This document shows positions 7,194 to 17,166 of a stretch of 64,000 bases of DNA, in pieces (within the stretch, counting starts at the first letter, position 1; each line of letters starts with the position of its first letter). A model generated the notes under the pieces. It saw only the letters and a program-made list of their open reading frames with translations. It made no database searches and was not told where the DNA came from. Made by a program: the position numbers and the translations under genes. This stretch comes from Shewanella avicenniae (GTDB taxonomy: Bacteria; Pseudomonadota; Gammaproteobacteria; Enterobacterales; Shewanellaceae): assembly GCF_017354945.1 (NCBI RefSeq), contig NZ_CP071503.1, positions 1,550,001-1,614,000 of the forward strand. The letters are read 5' to 3'.

Positions 7194-9914
7194 ATGACAT
7201 CGTATCAATTTCATATCAGTAATATGCACTGTAAAGGATGTGCTCGCAAAATTACCGCACTGTTTGACGCTGAACCTCATGTTACGGTGACTACCGATGT
7301 GGCGAGCAAATTGCTGAGATTATCTTTGGCTGACGGTGCAAGTTTAACCGAGCAAGAGGTTAGCGAGCGGTTGGCGCAAGCCAATTATCAAGCTGAGCCA
7401 GCTGTGGCGTCCTGGCATAGATTCTCTGTGCCTGATATGCACTGCGGTCATTGTGAAAAATCGATTCGCGCCGCATTGCTTGATGCGGAACAGGTGCAAG
7501 TCGACTTGGAAAGTCGTCAAGTGGCAGTGTTGACATTGCTCAGTGCAGAAGCGGTGCGACAACAGATTAATGACGCCGGCTTTACTGCTGAACCGATTGC
7601 TGTTGAACAGCACCGTGCTGACTTTGAGCAAGTCAAGCAAGCGGCCGAAGCTCTCGTTTCGCAAACGCCAAATGGACAGCTTGAATCTGCCTCCAGTGCG
7701 CAAAAATTACGGCTGTTTGTGCCAGAGATGAGCTGTGCCAGTTGTGTGGCGAAAATTGAAAAGGCCTTTGAGGCAGCAGGCGTAGCCGCGCGGGTGAACT
7801 TGGCCGATAAGCAAGTCTCGATGGAAAACGACATTGCCGTTGCTCAGGCGCAGCAGATCCTGCAAACCGCGGGTTATCGCGGTGAGCTGATTGAAAATGC
7901 TGCCGATGCGATAGCCGATAAAGCGGCGCATGATGCGAAGGAATATCGCACCCGGTTAATTCAAGCCGCAGCGACGCTGGGTGTTGGCGTGCCGATGATG
8001 CTATGGGGTTGGTTTGGCGGTCAGATGAGCGTAGATAGTGATGCAGCTCGGCTTGGCTGGGGCTTGGCCGCTATCTTGTGTCTCATTCTTCTGCTGGATT
8101 GCGGTGGCCATTTCTTTGCGGGAGCTTGGCGAGCGTTGAAAGTCAAAAGTGCCAACATGGATAGCTTAATCGCCGTTGGCACCGGCACGGCTTGGCTGTA
8201 TTCGGCACTCGTCGTTGCTGGGCCACAGTGGTTCCCGGCGGGAACCCGCCATGTGTATTTTGAAGCCAGTTTGATGATCCTTGGTCTTATCAATCTTGGC
8301 CATGCTCTGGAGCTACGCGCTCGCGGAAAAACCAGCTCAGCGGTGCAACAGCTCATCGGCCTACAAGCCAATAGTGCTTACTTAGTCACCGAACAAGGCG
8401 ACAAAGAGGTTGCTATCGACAGCATTAAGATTGGCGATGTATTGCGTTTGCGTGCGGGTGACAAAGTGGCGTTAGATGGTGAAGTCATCAGCGGTCAGTC
8501 ATTAATTAACGAAGCGATGCTCACTGGTGAGCCGATGCCAGTCACTAAAACAGCAGGGGATAGCGTCAGCGCAGGCACACTTAATGGCGATGGCAGTTTG
8601 ACCTATCGTGTGACGCGAGCACAGCAAGACACGCGCTTAGCGCAAATTATTGCCTTGGTACAAGAGGCGCAAACTTCAAAAATGCCTATTGGCCGACTCA
8701 CCGACAAAATCGCGGGCGTATTTGTGCTGGTGGTGATGTTGCTGGCGCTGCTTGCGGCGCTGATTTGGTATTTTGTTGGGCCGCAACCGGCGTTGTCTCA
8801 TGCGCTCGTGGTACTGACCAGCGTGCTCATCATTGCTTGCCCTTGTGCACTCGGTTTAGCCACTCCGATGTCGATTATGGTGGCGGTAGGCCGCGCGGCG
8901 CAGATGGGCGTGCTAATTAAAAACGGAGAAGCACTGCAAACGGCGTCGAAAGTCAGTTGTGTGGTATTAGATAAGACCGGCACTGTGACTGAAGGTAAAC
9001 CGCAAGTGGTGGCAATCCATTGCGTTAACGCTGCCGATGAAAACACTGTGTTGCAGGCGGTTGCCAGTCTTGAACAGCAATCGTCCCATCCATTAGCGCA
9101 ATCTCTGTTGCAAGCGGCACAGCAGCGGCAACTGTCTGTCACCGAGGTTAGCCAATTTGAATATCGTCAAGGGCAGGGGGTCGTTGGCCGCCTTGATAAC
9201 GGGATTTGGCTCATCGGCAACGACAAACTGCTGCAGGCCCATGATGTAGTGCTTGATGAAGCTGTCATCTCGTTACGCAACCAAGCAACGGCATTAGCGC
9301 AAACGCCGGTATTGGTGGCGCATAATGGCGTATTCTCGGCATTAATCTGCATTAGCGATCCGATCCGCAAAGATGCCAAAGCGGCGCTCAGCTTGCTGAA
9401 GCAACAAGGCAAACGTTTGGTATTACTCTCAGGAGATAACGAGCAAACGGCCAATGCCGTTGCCCAGCAGATAGGTATTGACCATGTGATCGCCGGCGTG
9501 CTGCCCGATGAAAAACAAGCATGGGTGCACAAGTTACAGCAAGCCGGCGAGGTGGTGGCCATGGTCGGCGATGGCATTAACGATGCACCTGCATTGGCCG
9601 CAGCGGATGTTGGCGTAGCGTTGGGCACAGGCACAGACGTTGCTATTGAAAGCGCGGATATGACCCTTCTTACCCCTAAATTGGAAAATTTAGCCCTGGG
9701 TTTTGCACTATCAAAAGCAACGCTTCGTAACATCAAACAAAACCTGTTTGGTGCATTCATCTATAACAGCATTGGCATTCCGGTCGCCGCTGGTGTGCTG
9801 TTTCCGGTGTTTGGTATTTTGTTAAGCCCAGTTATTGCGGGCGCGGCGATGGCGCTGTCATCTTTAACGGTCGTTTCTAACGCAAATCGACTACGTTTTA
9901 AAAAGTTAGCTTAG
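7194..9914 (+). CDS. copA: Copper-exporting P1B-type ATPase CopA
   Basis: A 906-residue heavy-metal P-type ATPase that pumps Cu(I) from the cytoplasm. There are three N-terminal metal-binding domains with CxxC pairs (MHCKGC, MHCGHC and MSCASC, the first at residues 13/16). The intramembrane CPC is at 549-551 (IIACPCALG), the phosphorylated aspartate is Asp593 in DKTGTVTEG, and the hinge is MVGDGINDAPAL. About eight membrane helices are expected. E. coli CopA has two N-terminal metal domains, so three make this slightly longer. It lies behind a CueR-type promoter and ends at a strong terminator. Confidence 0.96.
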   Translation: MTSYQFHISNMHCKGCARKITALFDAEPHVTVTTDVASKLLRLSLADGASLTEQEVSERLAQANYQAEPAVASWHRFSVPDMHCGHCEKSIRAALLDAEQVQVDLESRQVAVLTLLSAEAVRQQINDAGFTAEPIAVEQHRADFEQVKQAAEALVSQTPNGQLESASSAQKLRLFVPEMSCASCVAKIEKAFEAAGVAARVNLADKQVSMENDIAVAQAQQILQTAGYRGELIENAADAIADKAAHDAKEYRTRLIQAAATLGVGVPMMLWGWFGGQMSVDSDAARLGWGLAAILCLILLLDCGGHFFAGAWRALKVKSANMDSLIAVGTGTAWLYSALVVAGPQWFPAGTRHVYFEASLMILGLINLGHALELRARGKTSSAVQQLIGLQANSAYLVTEQGDKEVAIDSIKIGDVLRLRAGDKVALDGEVISGQSLINEAMLTGEPMPVTKTAGDSVSAGTLNGDGSLTYRVTRAQQDTRLAQIIALVQEAQTSKMPIGRLTDKIAGVFVLVVMLLALLAALIWYFVGPQPALSHALVVLTSVLIIACPCALGLATPMSIMVAVGRAAQMGVLIKNGEALQTASKVSCVVLDKTGTVTEGKPQVVAIHCVNAADENTVLQAVASLEQQSSHPLAQSLLQAAQQRQLSVTEVSQFEYRQGQGVVGRLDNGIWLIGNDKLLQAHDVVLDEAVISLRNQATALAQTPVLVAHNGVFSALICISDPIRKDAKAALSLLKQQGKRLVLLSGDNEQTANAVAQQIGIDHVIAGVLPDEKQAWVHKLQQAGEVVAMVGDGINDAPALAAADVGVALGTGTDVAIESADMTLLTPKLENLALGFALSKATLRNIKQNLFGAFIYNSIGIPVAAGVLFPVFGILLSPVIAGAAMALSSLTVVSNANRLRFKKLA

Positions 9915-9932
9915 CGATAACGCAGTAAAATG

Positions 9933-9965
9933 AATAAAACCCGGTGTTTGCTGGGTTTTATTATT
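9933..9965 (+). terminator. Rho-independent terminator after copA
   Basis: A ten-base stem AATAAAACCC / GGGTTTTATT encloses a ten-base loop and is followed by a short T/A-rich tail, 19 bases after the copA stop codon. Confidence 0.75.
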
Positions 9966-10058
9966 TAGAGCGCTAAATTTTACCGCTAGGCAGGTGTTTG
10001 CGCGGTAAAAATGGCCTAAAAAGCTACACGTTTGTCGCTCGCGAATTGGCCGCTGTAG

Positions 10059-10086
10059 TTGATAATTCATATAGGGCTGCTATAGT
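10059..10086 (+). promoter_or_regulatory. Sigma-70 promoter of ybiT
   Basis: TTGATA at 10059-10064 and TATAGT at 10081-10086 are 16 bases apart, in the gap upstream of the ABC-F gene. The expected transcript would carry a leader of about 70 bases. This is a motif match only. Confidence 0.6.
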
Positions 10087-10162
10087 GGCGCGTTTTATAC
10101 GAAGTTGGCCTGTCAAACCTCGTAATACGCACACTTTGCAGTAAAAACTGGGAATACCGAAC

Positions 10163-11755
10163 GTGATCACAACCGCTAACATCACCATGCAGTTTGGCGC
10201 TAAGCCACTGTTTGAAAATATCTCCGTCAAATTTGGTGACGGTAACCGCTACGGCCTTATCGGGGCAAACGGCAGCGGTAAATCCACCTTTATGAAGATT
10301 TTGTCCGGTGAGTTGGAACCGTCTTCTGGTAACGTATCTGTGGATGCGAATGAGCGTCTGGGTAAGTTGAATCAGGATCAATTCGCTTACGAAGAGTTCA
10401 GCGTGATTGACACTGTGATCATGGGCCACAAAGAACTGTGGAAAGTGAAACAAGAGCGCGACCGCATTTACTCATTGCCCGAGATGTCTGAAGAAGATGG
10501 TATCAAAGTGGCGGAGTTGGAAATGGAATTCGCCGAGATGGACGGTTACACCGCTGAATCTCGCGCGGGTGAACTGCTGTTGGGTGTCGGTATTGCGTTG
10601 GAACAACACTTTGGCCCAATGAGTGAAGTCGCACCCGGCTGGAAACTGCGGGTGTTGTTGGCGCAAGCACTGTTTTCTAATCCTGATATTCTGTTGCTCG
10701 ACGAACCTACCAACAACTTGGACATCGACACTATTCGCTGGCTACAAGAAACCTTGAACCAACGTAACAGCACCATGATCATCATTTCGCACGACCGTTA
10801 CTTCCTCAACTCTGTGTGTACGCACATGGCGGACTTGGACTACGGTGAACTGCGTGTGTACCCAGGCAACTACGATGAATACATGACTGCCGCGTCACAA
10901 GCGCGTGAGCGTTTAGTGGCTGAAAACGCCAAGAAGAAAGCGCAAATTGCTGAACTACAAACCTTCGTAGCACGCTTCTCGGCGAACGCCTCTAAAGCGA
11001 AGCAGGCAACGTCTCGTGCGCGTCAGATTGATAAAATCAAACTGGACGAAATCAAAGCGTCTAGCCGCGTGAACCCTTATATTCGTTTCGACCAAGACAA
11101 AAAGTTGTTCCGTAACGCGTTGAATGTGGAAGCGTTGTGCAACGGTTACGATGAGCCATTGTTTGCTGACTTTAACCTGATTGCCGAAGTGGGTGAACGT
11201 ATTGCGATCTTGGGTGAAAACGGTGCCGGTAAAACCACGTTGGTACGTACCTTAATCCATGATCTACCACAGAAATCAGGCACCATTCAATGGTCTGAAA
11301 ACAGCTCTATCGGTTACTACGCGCAGGATCATGCCGACGACTTCGAAAACGATCTCAACCTGTTTGACTGGATGAGCCAATGGCGTCGTGAAGGCGATGA
11401 TGACCAAGCCGTTCGTGCGGTACTTGGGCGTATGCTGTTCGGCGCTGACGATATCAAAAAGTCTGTCAAAGTGCTGTCAGGTGGTGAGCAAGGTCGGATG
11501 ATTTTCGGTAAGTTAATGCTGCAAAAGCCAAACATCTTAGTGATGGACGAACCGACCAACCACTTGGATATGGAATCGATTGAAGCATTGAACAACGCCT
11601 TAGAAATGTATGAAGGCACCTTGTTCTTCGTGTCACACGACCGTGCGTTCGTATCGTCACTAGCGAACCGTATTTTGGAAATCGCTCACGGCAAGGTTAA
11701 CGACTTCAAGGGAACCTATGATGAGTTCCTCGCCAGCAAAGGTATTGAAGGCTAA
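10163..11755 (+). CDS. ybiT: ABC-F family ATPase YbiT
   Basis: A 530-residue soluble twin-ATPase of the ABC-F family, the length of E. coli YbiT and very similar along its whole sequence (for instance [20 protein letters not shown] and [17 protein letters not shown]). Both nucleotide sites are complete: Walker A GANGSGKS and GENGAGKT, and Walker [12 protein letters not shown] and [11 protein letters not shown]. The linker between them is rich in Lys/Arg/Gln, as expected for a P-site-tRNA-interacting domain. It has no membrane part. ABC-F proteins act on the ribosome; the exact role of YbiT is less settled than that of EttA. Start is GTG at 10163. Confidence 0.93.
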   Translation: MITTANITMQFGAKPLFENISVKFGDGNRYGLIGANGSGKSTFMKILSGELEPSSGNVSVDANERLGKLNQDQFAYEEFSVIDTVIMGHKELWKVKQERDRIYSLPEMSEEDGIKVAELEMEFAEMDGYTAESRAGELLLGVGIALEQHFGPMSEVAPGWKLRVLLAQALFSNPDILLLDEPTNNLDIDTIRWLQETLNQRNSTMIIISHDRYFLNSVCTHMADLDYGELRVYPGNYDEYMTAASQARERLVAENAKKKAQIAELQTFVARFSANASKAKQATSRARQIDKIKLDEIKASSRVNPYIRFDQDKKLFRNALNVEALCNGYDEPLFADFNLIAEVGERIAILGENGAGKTTLVRTLIHDLPQKSGTIQWSENSSIGYYAQDHADDFENDLNLFDWMSQWRREGDDDQAVRAVLGRMLFGADDIKKSVKVLSGGEQGRMIFGKLMLQKPNILVMDEPTNHLDMESIEALNNALEMYEGTLFFVSHDRAFVSSLANRILEIAHGKVNDFKGTYDEFLASKGIEG

Positions 11756-11776
11756 GCTGTTGGGCTGATGAATTGA

Positions 11777-11805
11777 AAATCCTCGCTGCGGCGGGGATTT
11801 TTTTT
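11777..11805 (+). terminator. Rho-independent terminator after ybiT
   Basis: The stem AAATCCTCGC / GCGGGGATTT (one mismatch) with loop TGCG is followed by eight T residues, 21 bases after the ybiT stop codon. Confidence 0.85.
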
Positions 11806-12035
11806 GCTTTTTCAGCCAAAACGCGGGCTATCCCACTCGGATTTAAGGGCTCAGGGGCGCGCTGCTTCGCAGAATCCAGAACACGCACATTTAAGCTACA
11901 AAACTGAACCGTGATTGCATCTAGTCGGCATAGTGTTTATTCTTCTAGCCGCATTTTTTGAGTAGCAATGGATGCTAAAGCACACTCAAAGCCATCACCT
12001 AACACCCGATTTTCCGTCATAGGTAACGCTTTAAC

Positions 12036-13850
12036 ATGTTATTTGCGCGCAGCTATCCTTTGCGTTTGATGATTATTCTGCCGTTTTCGTTTCTGTTTTT
12101 TGTAGCTGCGGCGGTATTTTGCTTAGTGTCCTACCAAAATAGCGAAACATTAGCGCGTTCCATGGGACACAGCGTGGCGCAAGAGCTAGGAAAGCGTATT
12201 GAACAGTATGTCGAAAGCCTGACCGAAGTGATGCCGGCGATCACAGACATCAATGCTAAAGCTTTGCTCAATGGCAATCTCTCTCAGACAGATTTGCAAC
12301 AAAATACCCCGTGGTTGCTCAGTCAGTTGCAGCAACATCCGCAGTTAAGCTTTGTGAGCATTGCCATGATGGATGGGCGCTTTGTGGCCGCCTCTCGTCC
12401 ACCGAATCAGCCTGATCATATTCAGTTGGCCAGCAATATCGAAAGTGCTGATCACCATCTTATCGGCTATGCTCCGAGCGCAGATCAGCATTTCGGTGAG
12501 CAGCAAAGCCATATTCCGGGACCGTACGATCCAAGCAAACGGCCGTTTGTGCAGTGTGCCATCGCGGCTCCGCAACAAGCCTGTTGGGGCGATATTTACC
12601 ATTATTTGGACAGCGATAATTTTGGTATCAGTCTATCGCGAGCGGTTGTCGATGATGCAGGGAAGATTATTGCAGTAGTTGCTGCAGATATCGCGTTGAA
12701 TCGTTTAAATAACTTTATGGCGCAGCTTGATATTGGCTTTAATGGCTTAGCCTTGTTGGTGGAACAGCATAACGGCAAATTAATTGCGTCGTCGAACACG
12801 GCGCTGATCCCGGTCAATACCCCAAATAGAGATCGCTACCAGATAGCCAATCATCCTTCAGCATTGCTGCAGCAGTTACCTACGTTTTCGGCCAATGCTG
12901 CATTGCCACATAGTATTCAACTCAATAACACCCAATATCTGTTAGAAGCTATTCAGATAGATTTGGGCCTTGGGCTCAGTTGGCAGCTGGTGGTGTTGTT
13001 GCCTGTTGAGAAAATTGCTGAACCCATTATTCAGCAGGTGCGTGATACCGTGTTGGTGACCGCACTTATTTTGCTGCTGTTAATCTTTATTGGTGCGGCA
13101 CTGGCGCGGAAAATCGCTGGCCCAATTGAAAATATTGCCGCGGCAGCCAGTCAAAACACTTTAAATCAGTTAGCTACAGCAAATACTGAAAAGGCATCCT
13201 ATACCGAAGTTGATGACCTTAAAGACAGCCTCGCCATGTTGGCAAAAGCACAGTTGAACTCGATTCATATGCTGGAGCAGAAGGTGCAACATCGTACCTT
13301 GGCGCTGCAGCAAGCGAATGAACGCCTGACCCGTTTGTCGGAGCAAGATCCGCTGACCGGAATTGCCAATCGACGGGTATTTAGTGAACGGCTGAAATCC
13401 GCATGGCAACAGGCGCTAGAGCAGCAACAGCCGCTAAGCGTGATTTTGTGCGACATCGATTATTTTAAGTCTTATAACGATCATTTTGGTCATCAGGCCG
13501 GCGATGAAGCGTTACGTACCGTTGCCAAACATCTGGAATCTCATCTGCCGGGCAGTGATGGTTTAGTTGCGCGTTATGGCGGTGAAGAGTTTATCCTGCT
13601 GTTGCCAAACACCTCGGCAGCGGCCGCGGGGCAATTGGCAGAAACGCTGCGGCAAACTTTGTGTGAGCAGGCGTTGCATCGTGAAGATGTGGCGCAGGGA
13701 ATGATTACGCTGAGCTTTGGTTATAGCTGTATTTGTCCAACAGCGCACGATGAAATGCGGTTACTCATCAAACACGCCGATGAGCAGCTCTATCAGGCCA
13801 AAGCAAATGGACGAAATCAGGTGCAACCAGCACTAACGGTAACGGATTAA
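12036..13850 (+). CDS. Membrane-bound diguanylate cyclase with periplasmic sensor domain
   Basis: A 604-residue c-di-GMP synthase. A membrane helix at residues ~10-32 is followed by a large periplasmic region (~33-335) that looks like a double Cache-type sensor. A second helix (~338-357, VTALILLLLIFIGAALA) leads to a HAMP-like linker with coiled coil, then a GGDEF domain from ~430 (LSEQDPLTGIANRR). The active-site motif is GGEEF in ARYGGEEFILLL, so the enzyme should be active. The position of the RxxD product-inhibition site reads PGSD, so feedback through a canonical I-site appears absent. The gene stands alone; the next gene is convergent, and its ligand is unknown. Confidence 0.92.
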   Translation: MLFARSYPLRLMIILPFSFLFFVAAAVFCLVSYQNSETLARSMGHSVAQELGKRIEQYVESLTEVMPAITDINAKALLNGNLSQTDLQQNTPWLLSQLQQHPQLSFVSIAMMDGRFVAASRPPNQPDHIQLASNIESADHHLIGYAPSADQHFGEQQSHIPGPYDPSKRPFVQCAIAAPQQACWGDIYHYLDSDNFGISLSRAVVDDAGKIIAVVAADIALNRLNNFMAQLDIGFNGLALLVEQHNGKLIASSNTALIPVNTPNRDRYQIANHPSALLQQLPTFSANAALPHSIQLNNTQYLLEAIQIDLGLGLSWQLVVLLPVEKIAEPIIQQVRDTVLVTALILLLLIFIGAALARKIAGPIENIAAAASQNTLNQLATANTEKASYTEVDDLKDSLAMLAKAQLNSIHMLEQKVQHRTLALQQANERLTRLSEQDPLTGIANRRVFSERLKSAWQQALEQQQPLSVILCDIDYFKSYNDHFGHQAGDEALRTVAKHLESHLPGSDGLVARYGGEEFILLLPNTSAAAAGQLAETLRQTLCEQALHREDVAQGMITLSFGYSCICPTAHDEMRLLIKHADEQLYQAKANGRNQVQPALTVTD

Positions 13851-13897
13851 TCGGCGCTGGCTGCCATCGCTGCAATGTGCGGGCTAAATGTCACTGT

Positions 13898-14905
13898 TTA
13901 AATGCCACTGTTCGCCAATCTGTCTGCCATGGCGCTTAAACCGGTAATACCTTCAATATCCGTCGGTTGGAGCTGCAATTTGAATAGCGACAACTTTTTA
14001 AAGCGTTGATCGATTTCGGCGAGATGTTTCTGCTCTTGTACGCGGCGCTGCGCCAGAAATTCGCCATCGGCATCGTCAGGCAAAATACGATTTACCACTA
14101 ATCCCGCTAATGGCAGATGTTCCTGCAACAAGGCGTCTACCGCTCTGCTGGTTTCGAGTATCGGTAACTTTTCCGGAGTCAGTACAAACAGCATCGCCGT
14201 TTGACTCTTATCCAACAATATTTCGCGAGTGCGTTGCAGTAGGCGTTGTCTGGTTAACAGGGTTTCTGCAATCGCTTTGTTGCGAGGGTCCATGCCGGCA
14301 GTGGCATGCTGAGTGGGATCATCAAAGGGATTGGTGACATCACGGCCGGATTTAGGGGTGAGATGCTCCATCACCGCGCCTAGTTTTTCCGACTTTTCAT
14401 TGGCTCTGAGTAGCCCTTGGGTCCAAGCCGCCATGGCTTCAGGCAGGCTCAGTAACCTTAGCGTGTGGCCAGTCGGCGCTGTGTCAAAAATCACTAAATC
14501 ATATTCTTGTTGTGCCAACTGAATCGTTTTGGCAATGCGTTCAAGTAACGCGGCTTCTTGCGCACCCGGTGATTGGCGGGTTAGGCGCATCTGACGTTCA
14601 ATTTCGCTGAACATCTCCGGCCGAGTAAAGCGTTTTAATTGACTGGTGACTTGGGCTAAATGCTGTTCAACTTCGTCGTCAGGGTCGATCTCTAACGCAT
14701 CAAGGTTAGGTGCCATACGGGTGATGTGATTCCCAATATGACGCGCAAAGGCATCGCTCAGGCTATGGGCGGGATCGGTTGAAACCAATAACACTTTTTT
14801 GCCACGGTTTGCGGCTAATAAGGCAAGAGAACTTGATACCGTTGTTTTACCAACACCACCTTTACCCCCAACCCAAATCACTTTTTTATTGGTCAACACA
14901 TCCAT
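13898..14905 (-). CDS. ArsA/Get3-family ATPase
   Basis: A 335-residue P-loop ATPase of the ArsA/TRC40(Get3) group. The N-terminal deviant Walker A GGKGGVGKTT, the following STDPAHSLSD (switch I) and DTAPTGHTLRLL (switch II) are all intact. Arsenite ATPases are usually a fused pair, but this is a single half-size unit like Get3. No arsB, arsR or arsC lies nearby, so arsenite export is unlikely. It is the last gene of an operon after a CstA-type transporter and a small Cys-Cys-ending protein. That context suggests a helper role for the transporter or the small protein. Function is not established. Confidence 0.85.
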   Translation of the reverse strand: MDVLTNKKVIWVGGKGGVGKTTVSSSLALLAANRGKKVLLVSTDPAHSLSDAFARHIGNHITRMAPNLDALEIDPDDEVEQHLAQVTSQLKRFTRPEMFSEIERQMRLTRQSPGAQEAALLERIAKTIQLAQQEYDLVIFDTAPTGHTLRLLSLPEAMAAWTQGLLRANEKSEKLGAVMEHLTPKSGRDVTNPFDDPTQHATAGMDPRNKAIAETLLTRQRLLQRTREILLDKSQTAMLFVLTPEKLPILETSRAVDALLQEHLPLAGLVVNRILPDDADGEFLAQRRVQEQKHLAEIDQRFKKLSLFKLQLQPTDIEGITGLSAMADRLANSGI

Positions 14906-14924
14906 GACTAAGCTTTACCTTCAA

Positions 14925-15197
14925 TTAACAGCATTTGAATTGATCGAGCGGAGAGTGCGGCATTCCCATACGTTTATGCCAATCATGGAACTTCTCTAAC
15001 ATGATGGGCTGCAACTCCAACGTGTAGTAACTTGCTGGGTTGGGCACGCCCATCATTTCCGAGAAAATCAGCAACATGAAAAGATCATCCTGTTCTCGAC
15101 GAGCTCTCGCTACCGCTGCGCGAAAGGGCGCATTGTAGGCTTCTTCAGCCATTTGGCTGACATCGCGGATCAGACGACGGATCTTTTCAAGTTGCAT
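14925..15197 (-). CDS. Small conserved protein ending in Cys-Cys (cory-CC-star type)
   Basis: A 90-residue protein with helical, amphipathic character. It has Arg-rich RAAVARARREQDD, then MLLIFSEMMGVPNPASYYTLEL, and it ends in FKCC immediately before the stop codon. There is no signal peptide and no clear membrane helix. I recall an NCBI family called cory-CC-star for small proteins with this ending found beside CstA and ArsA-like ATPases; I could not check it. The gene lies 6 bases after cstA and 19 before the ATPase gene, so all three are cotranscribed. It occupies the place that YbdD takes after cstA in E. coli, though it does not resemble YbdD. Molecular function is unknown. Confidence 0.8.
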   Translation of the reverse strand: MQLEKIRRLIRDVSQMAEEAYNAPFRAAVARARREQDDLFMLLIFSEMMGVPNPASYYTLELQPIMLEKFHDWHKRMGMPHSPLDQFKCC

Positions 15198-15203
15198 GTT
15201 TTT

Positions 15204-16883
15204 TTACTCCGCAGCGTTGGCTGCTTTACGCTCTTTAATAGTACGGGTCAGCGTGGCAACACACTCTAAGGTGATGACAATCGCTGCAATAAGTACCACT
15301 AAGTCTAACGTAAACAGGAACCAATCTTCTTTGGCATAGAAGCCCTTCAGCTGAATAACCAAACCCGCAATGGTCATCACCAGCAGGAATGCCAATGGTG
15401 CTAAGGTATAGATCATTGGGCGGCCCAATTTCACCAACATCACAGTGATCACCAACAGGGTTAAGCCACCTAAAAGTTGGTTAGTGGTACCGAACAGTGG
15501 CCAAATCAACAGACCACCTGAACCATCACCACCGGCACCGAACGCCAGCAACAAACAGCTACCAACCGCCAGCAGGGTTGCAACAGAGCCTTTGTTCATC
15601 CAAGGCATGTTATAAATGCTACCCCATTCTTGGAAGATATAGCGTTGCAAACGCAAGCCAGTGTCCATTGTGGTACCCGCAAACAGTACTACCATTACGG
15701 TTAACAGAGTTTGCGCCATGGTTTCATCAAGTCCGAGACCTGATTCAAGAATGTTCGCACCGCCGCGGATAAAGGCACCTACGCCACCTTGACCAAAGGC
15801 GTGGTAAACACTTTGCCAGTCAGCCAGTGTTGCAAAGCCAGCAGTTGTTGCAATGATTGCGGCCAACGCCAGAGAACCTTCACCAATCGCGCCAAAGTAG
15901 CCCACAAAACGCAGATCAGGTTCTTTGTCCAATTGCTTAGAGGTAGTACCTGATGCCACCAAACCGTGGAAGCCCGAAATTGCACCACAAGCAATGGTCA
16001 CAAACAGTAAAGGTACGATTGAAGGGGTTCCAGCTGGAACATCAGTGTTAAAGGCTGGCGCTACTACATCCGGGCCAGAGATAATCACCGCGCCATATAA
16101 TAGGCCTAAGCCGATAAACAGCTGAATACCGTTGATGTAATCACGTGGTTGCAGCAGCATCCACACTGGCAACAGAGAGGCGATAGCGGCATAGACGAAC
16201 AGCAGAATGATCCATGTTTCATTATCGGTCAGCATACCGATGGTTTCTGGTAATGAAATTGGCATCATAGGACCGATATAGATCATGCCGTACAGCGCAA
16301 TAACCCCAACAATGGTCACGACGAGCAGGTTGATGAGCTTACGGTAAATCAACTGACCCACAATCAAGGCTACTGCGATGGCGCCCCACACCGGAATGGT
16401 TGCGCTTGGGAAGTTAATCAGCTGCTTCGCGATGACCACAGCAAATACCGCGTTCACCATCAGCAACACCAAGAAAATTACAATCATGAAGATTGAGCGG
16501 GCACGACCACCAATCACATCACCCGTCACGGCACCGATAGATTTGGCTTTATTGCGGTTACTGGCCCAAATGGCCCCCGCATCATGCACACCGGCAAAAA
16601 AAATCGTGCCGAGTGTTACCCACAAGAAGGCTGGTACCCAACCCCAAATAACGGCAATCGCTGGCCCGATAATCGGTGCTGCGCCCGCTACAGAAGTAAA
16701 GTGGTGCCCCCAAAGTACATATTTGTTGGTTGGTACATAATCAACGCCATCACTCATTGCATGAGCGGGAGTGACGAAATTAGGATCAACTTTAAATATC
16801 TTTTCGCAAATAAATTTGGAATACACGAAATAGCCTAAAGCCATTGCCCCCAAACCCATCAGCATGAGAAAAATCGCGTTCAT
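15204..16883 (-). CDS. CstA-family carbon-starvation transporter
   Basis: A 559-residue inner-membrane protein with some 15 hydrophobic segments. It carries CstA-family hallmarks: an early GHHFTSVAGAAPIIGPAIAV, ACGAISGFHGLVASGTTSKQ and a late FGTTNQLLGGLTLLV. Family members such as E. coli CstA and BtsT import pyruvate and perhaps peptides. This one is shorter than E. coli CstA (about 700 residues) and belongs to a compact branch. AGAGGG precedes the ATG by a good spacing. It heads an operon with the Cys-Cys protein and an ArsA-type ATPase. Substrate is inferred from the family. Confidence 0.88.
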   Translation of the reverse strand: MNAIFLMLMGLGAMALGYFVYSKFICEKIFKVDPNFVTPAHAMSDGVDYVPTNKYVLWGHHFTSVAGAAPIIGPAIAVIWGWVPAFLWVTLGTIFFAGVHDAGAIWASNRNKAKSIGAVTGDVIGGRARSIFMIVIFLVLLMVNAVFAVVIAKQLINFPSATIPVWGAIAVALIVGQLIYRKLINLLVVTIVGVIALYGMIYIGPMMPISLPETIGMLTDNETWIILLFVYAAIASLLPVWMLLQPRDYINGIQLFIGLGLLYGAVIISGPDVVAPAFNTDVPAGTPSIVPLLFVTIACGAISGFHGLVASGTTSKQLDKEPDLRFVGYFGAIGEGSLALAAIIATTAGFATLADWQSVYHAFGQGGVGAFIRGGANILESGLGLDETMAQTLLTVMVVLFAGTTMDTGLRLQRYIFQEWGSIYNMPWMNKGSVATLLAVGSCLLLAFGAGGDGSGGLLIWPLFGTTNQLLGGLTLLVITVMLVKLGRPMIYTLAPLAFLLVMTIAGLVIQLKGFYAKEDWFLFTLDLVVLIAAIVITLECVATLTRTIKERKAANAAE

Positions 16884-17166
16884 CGGTAGTTCCCTCTGAG
16901 TGTTGTTTTTTGGTTATCACACACGATGTTAACGAATACTACTTATTGGCTAGAATCCGACCAAGGTCTAACAAGCGATTTTTCACTAAGATATTGATCT
17001 GAATAATAGAGTTTTAATTTATTAGGTAAAGCTAAATGTTAAATATAAGTTACAGATTGAGTTGGGAGTAGACGGGGAGATAGTAGGGGTAATTGGTACT
17101 TTATTACGGTACTAAAGCACGGATATCGCCGCCACTATGGCGAAAAGTGGCGGAAAATCAGGGCGT

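Noticed and set aside
9167..9760. 197-codon minus-strand frame inside copA
   Set aside because: Fully antisense to the well-conserved ATPase core of copA; composition is that of a shadow frame.
13898..14905. Arsenic resistance operon
   Set aside because: Only a single half-size ArsA-type ATPase is present; no arsB, arsC, arsD or arsR homologue lies nearby and the neighbours are a CstA transporter and a small Cys-Cys protein.
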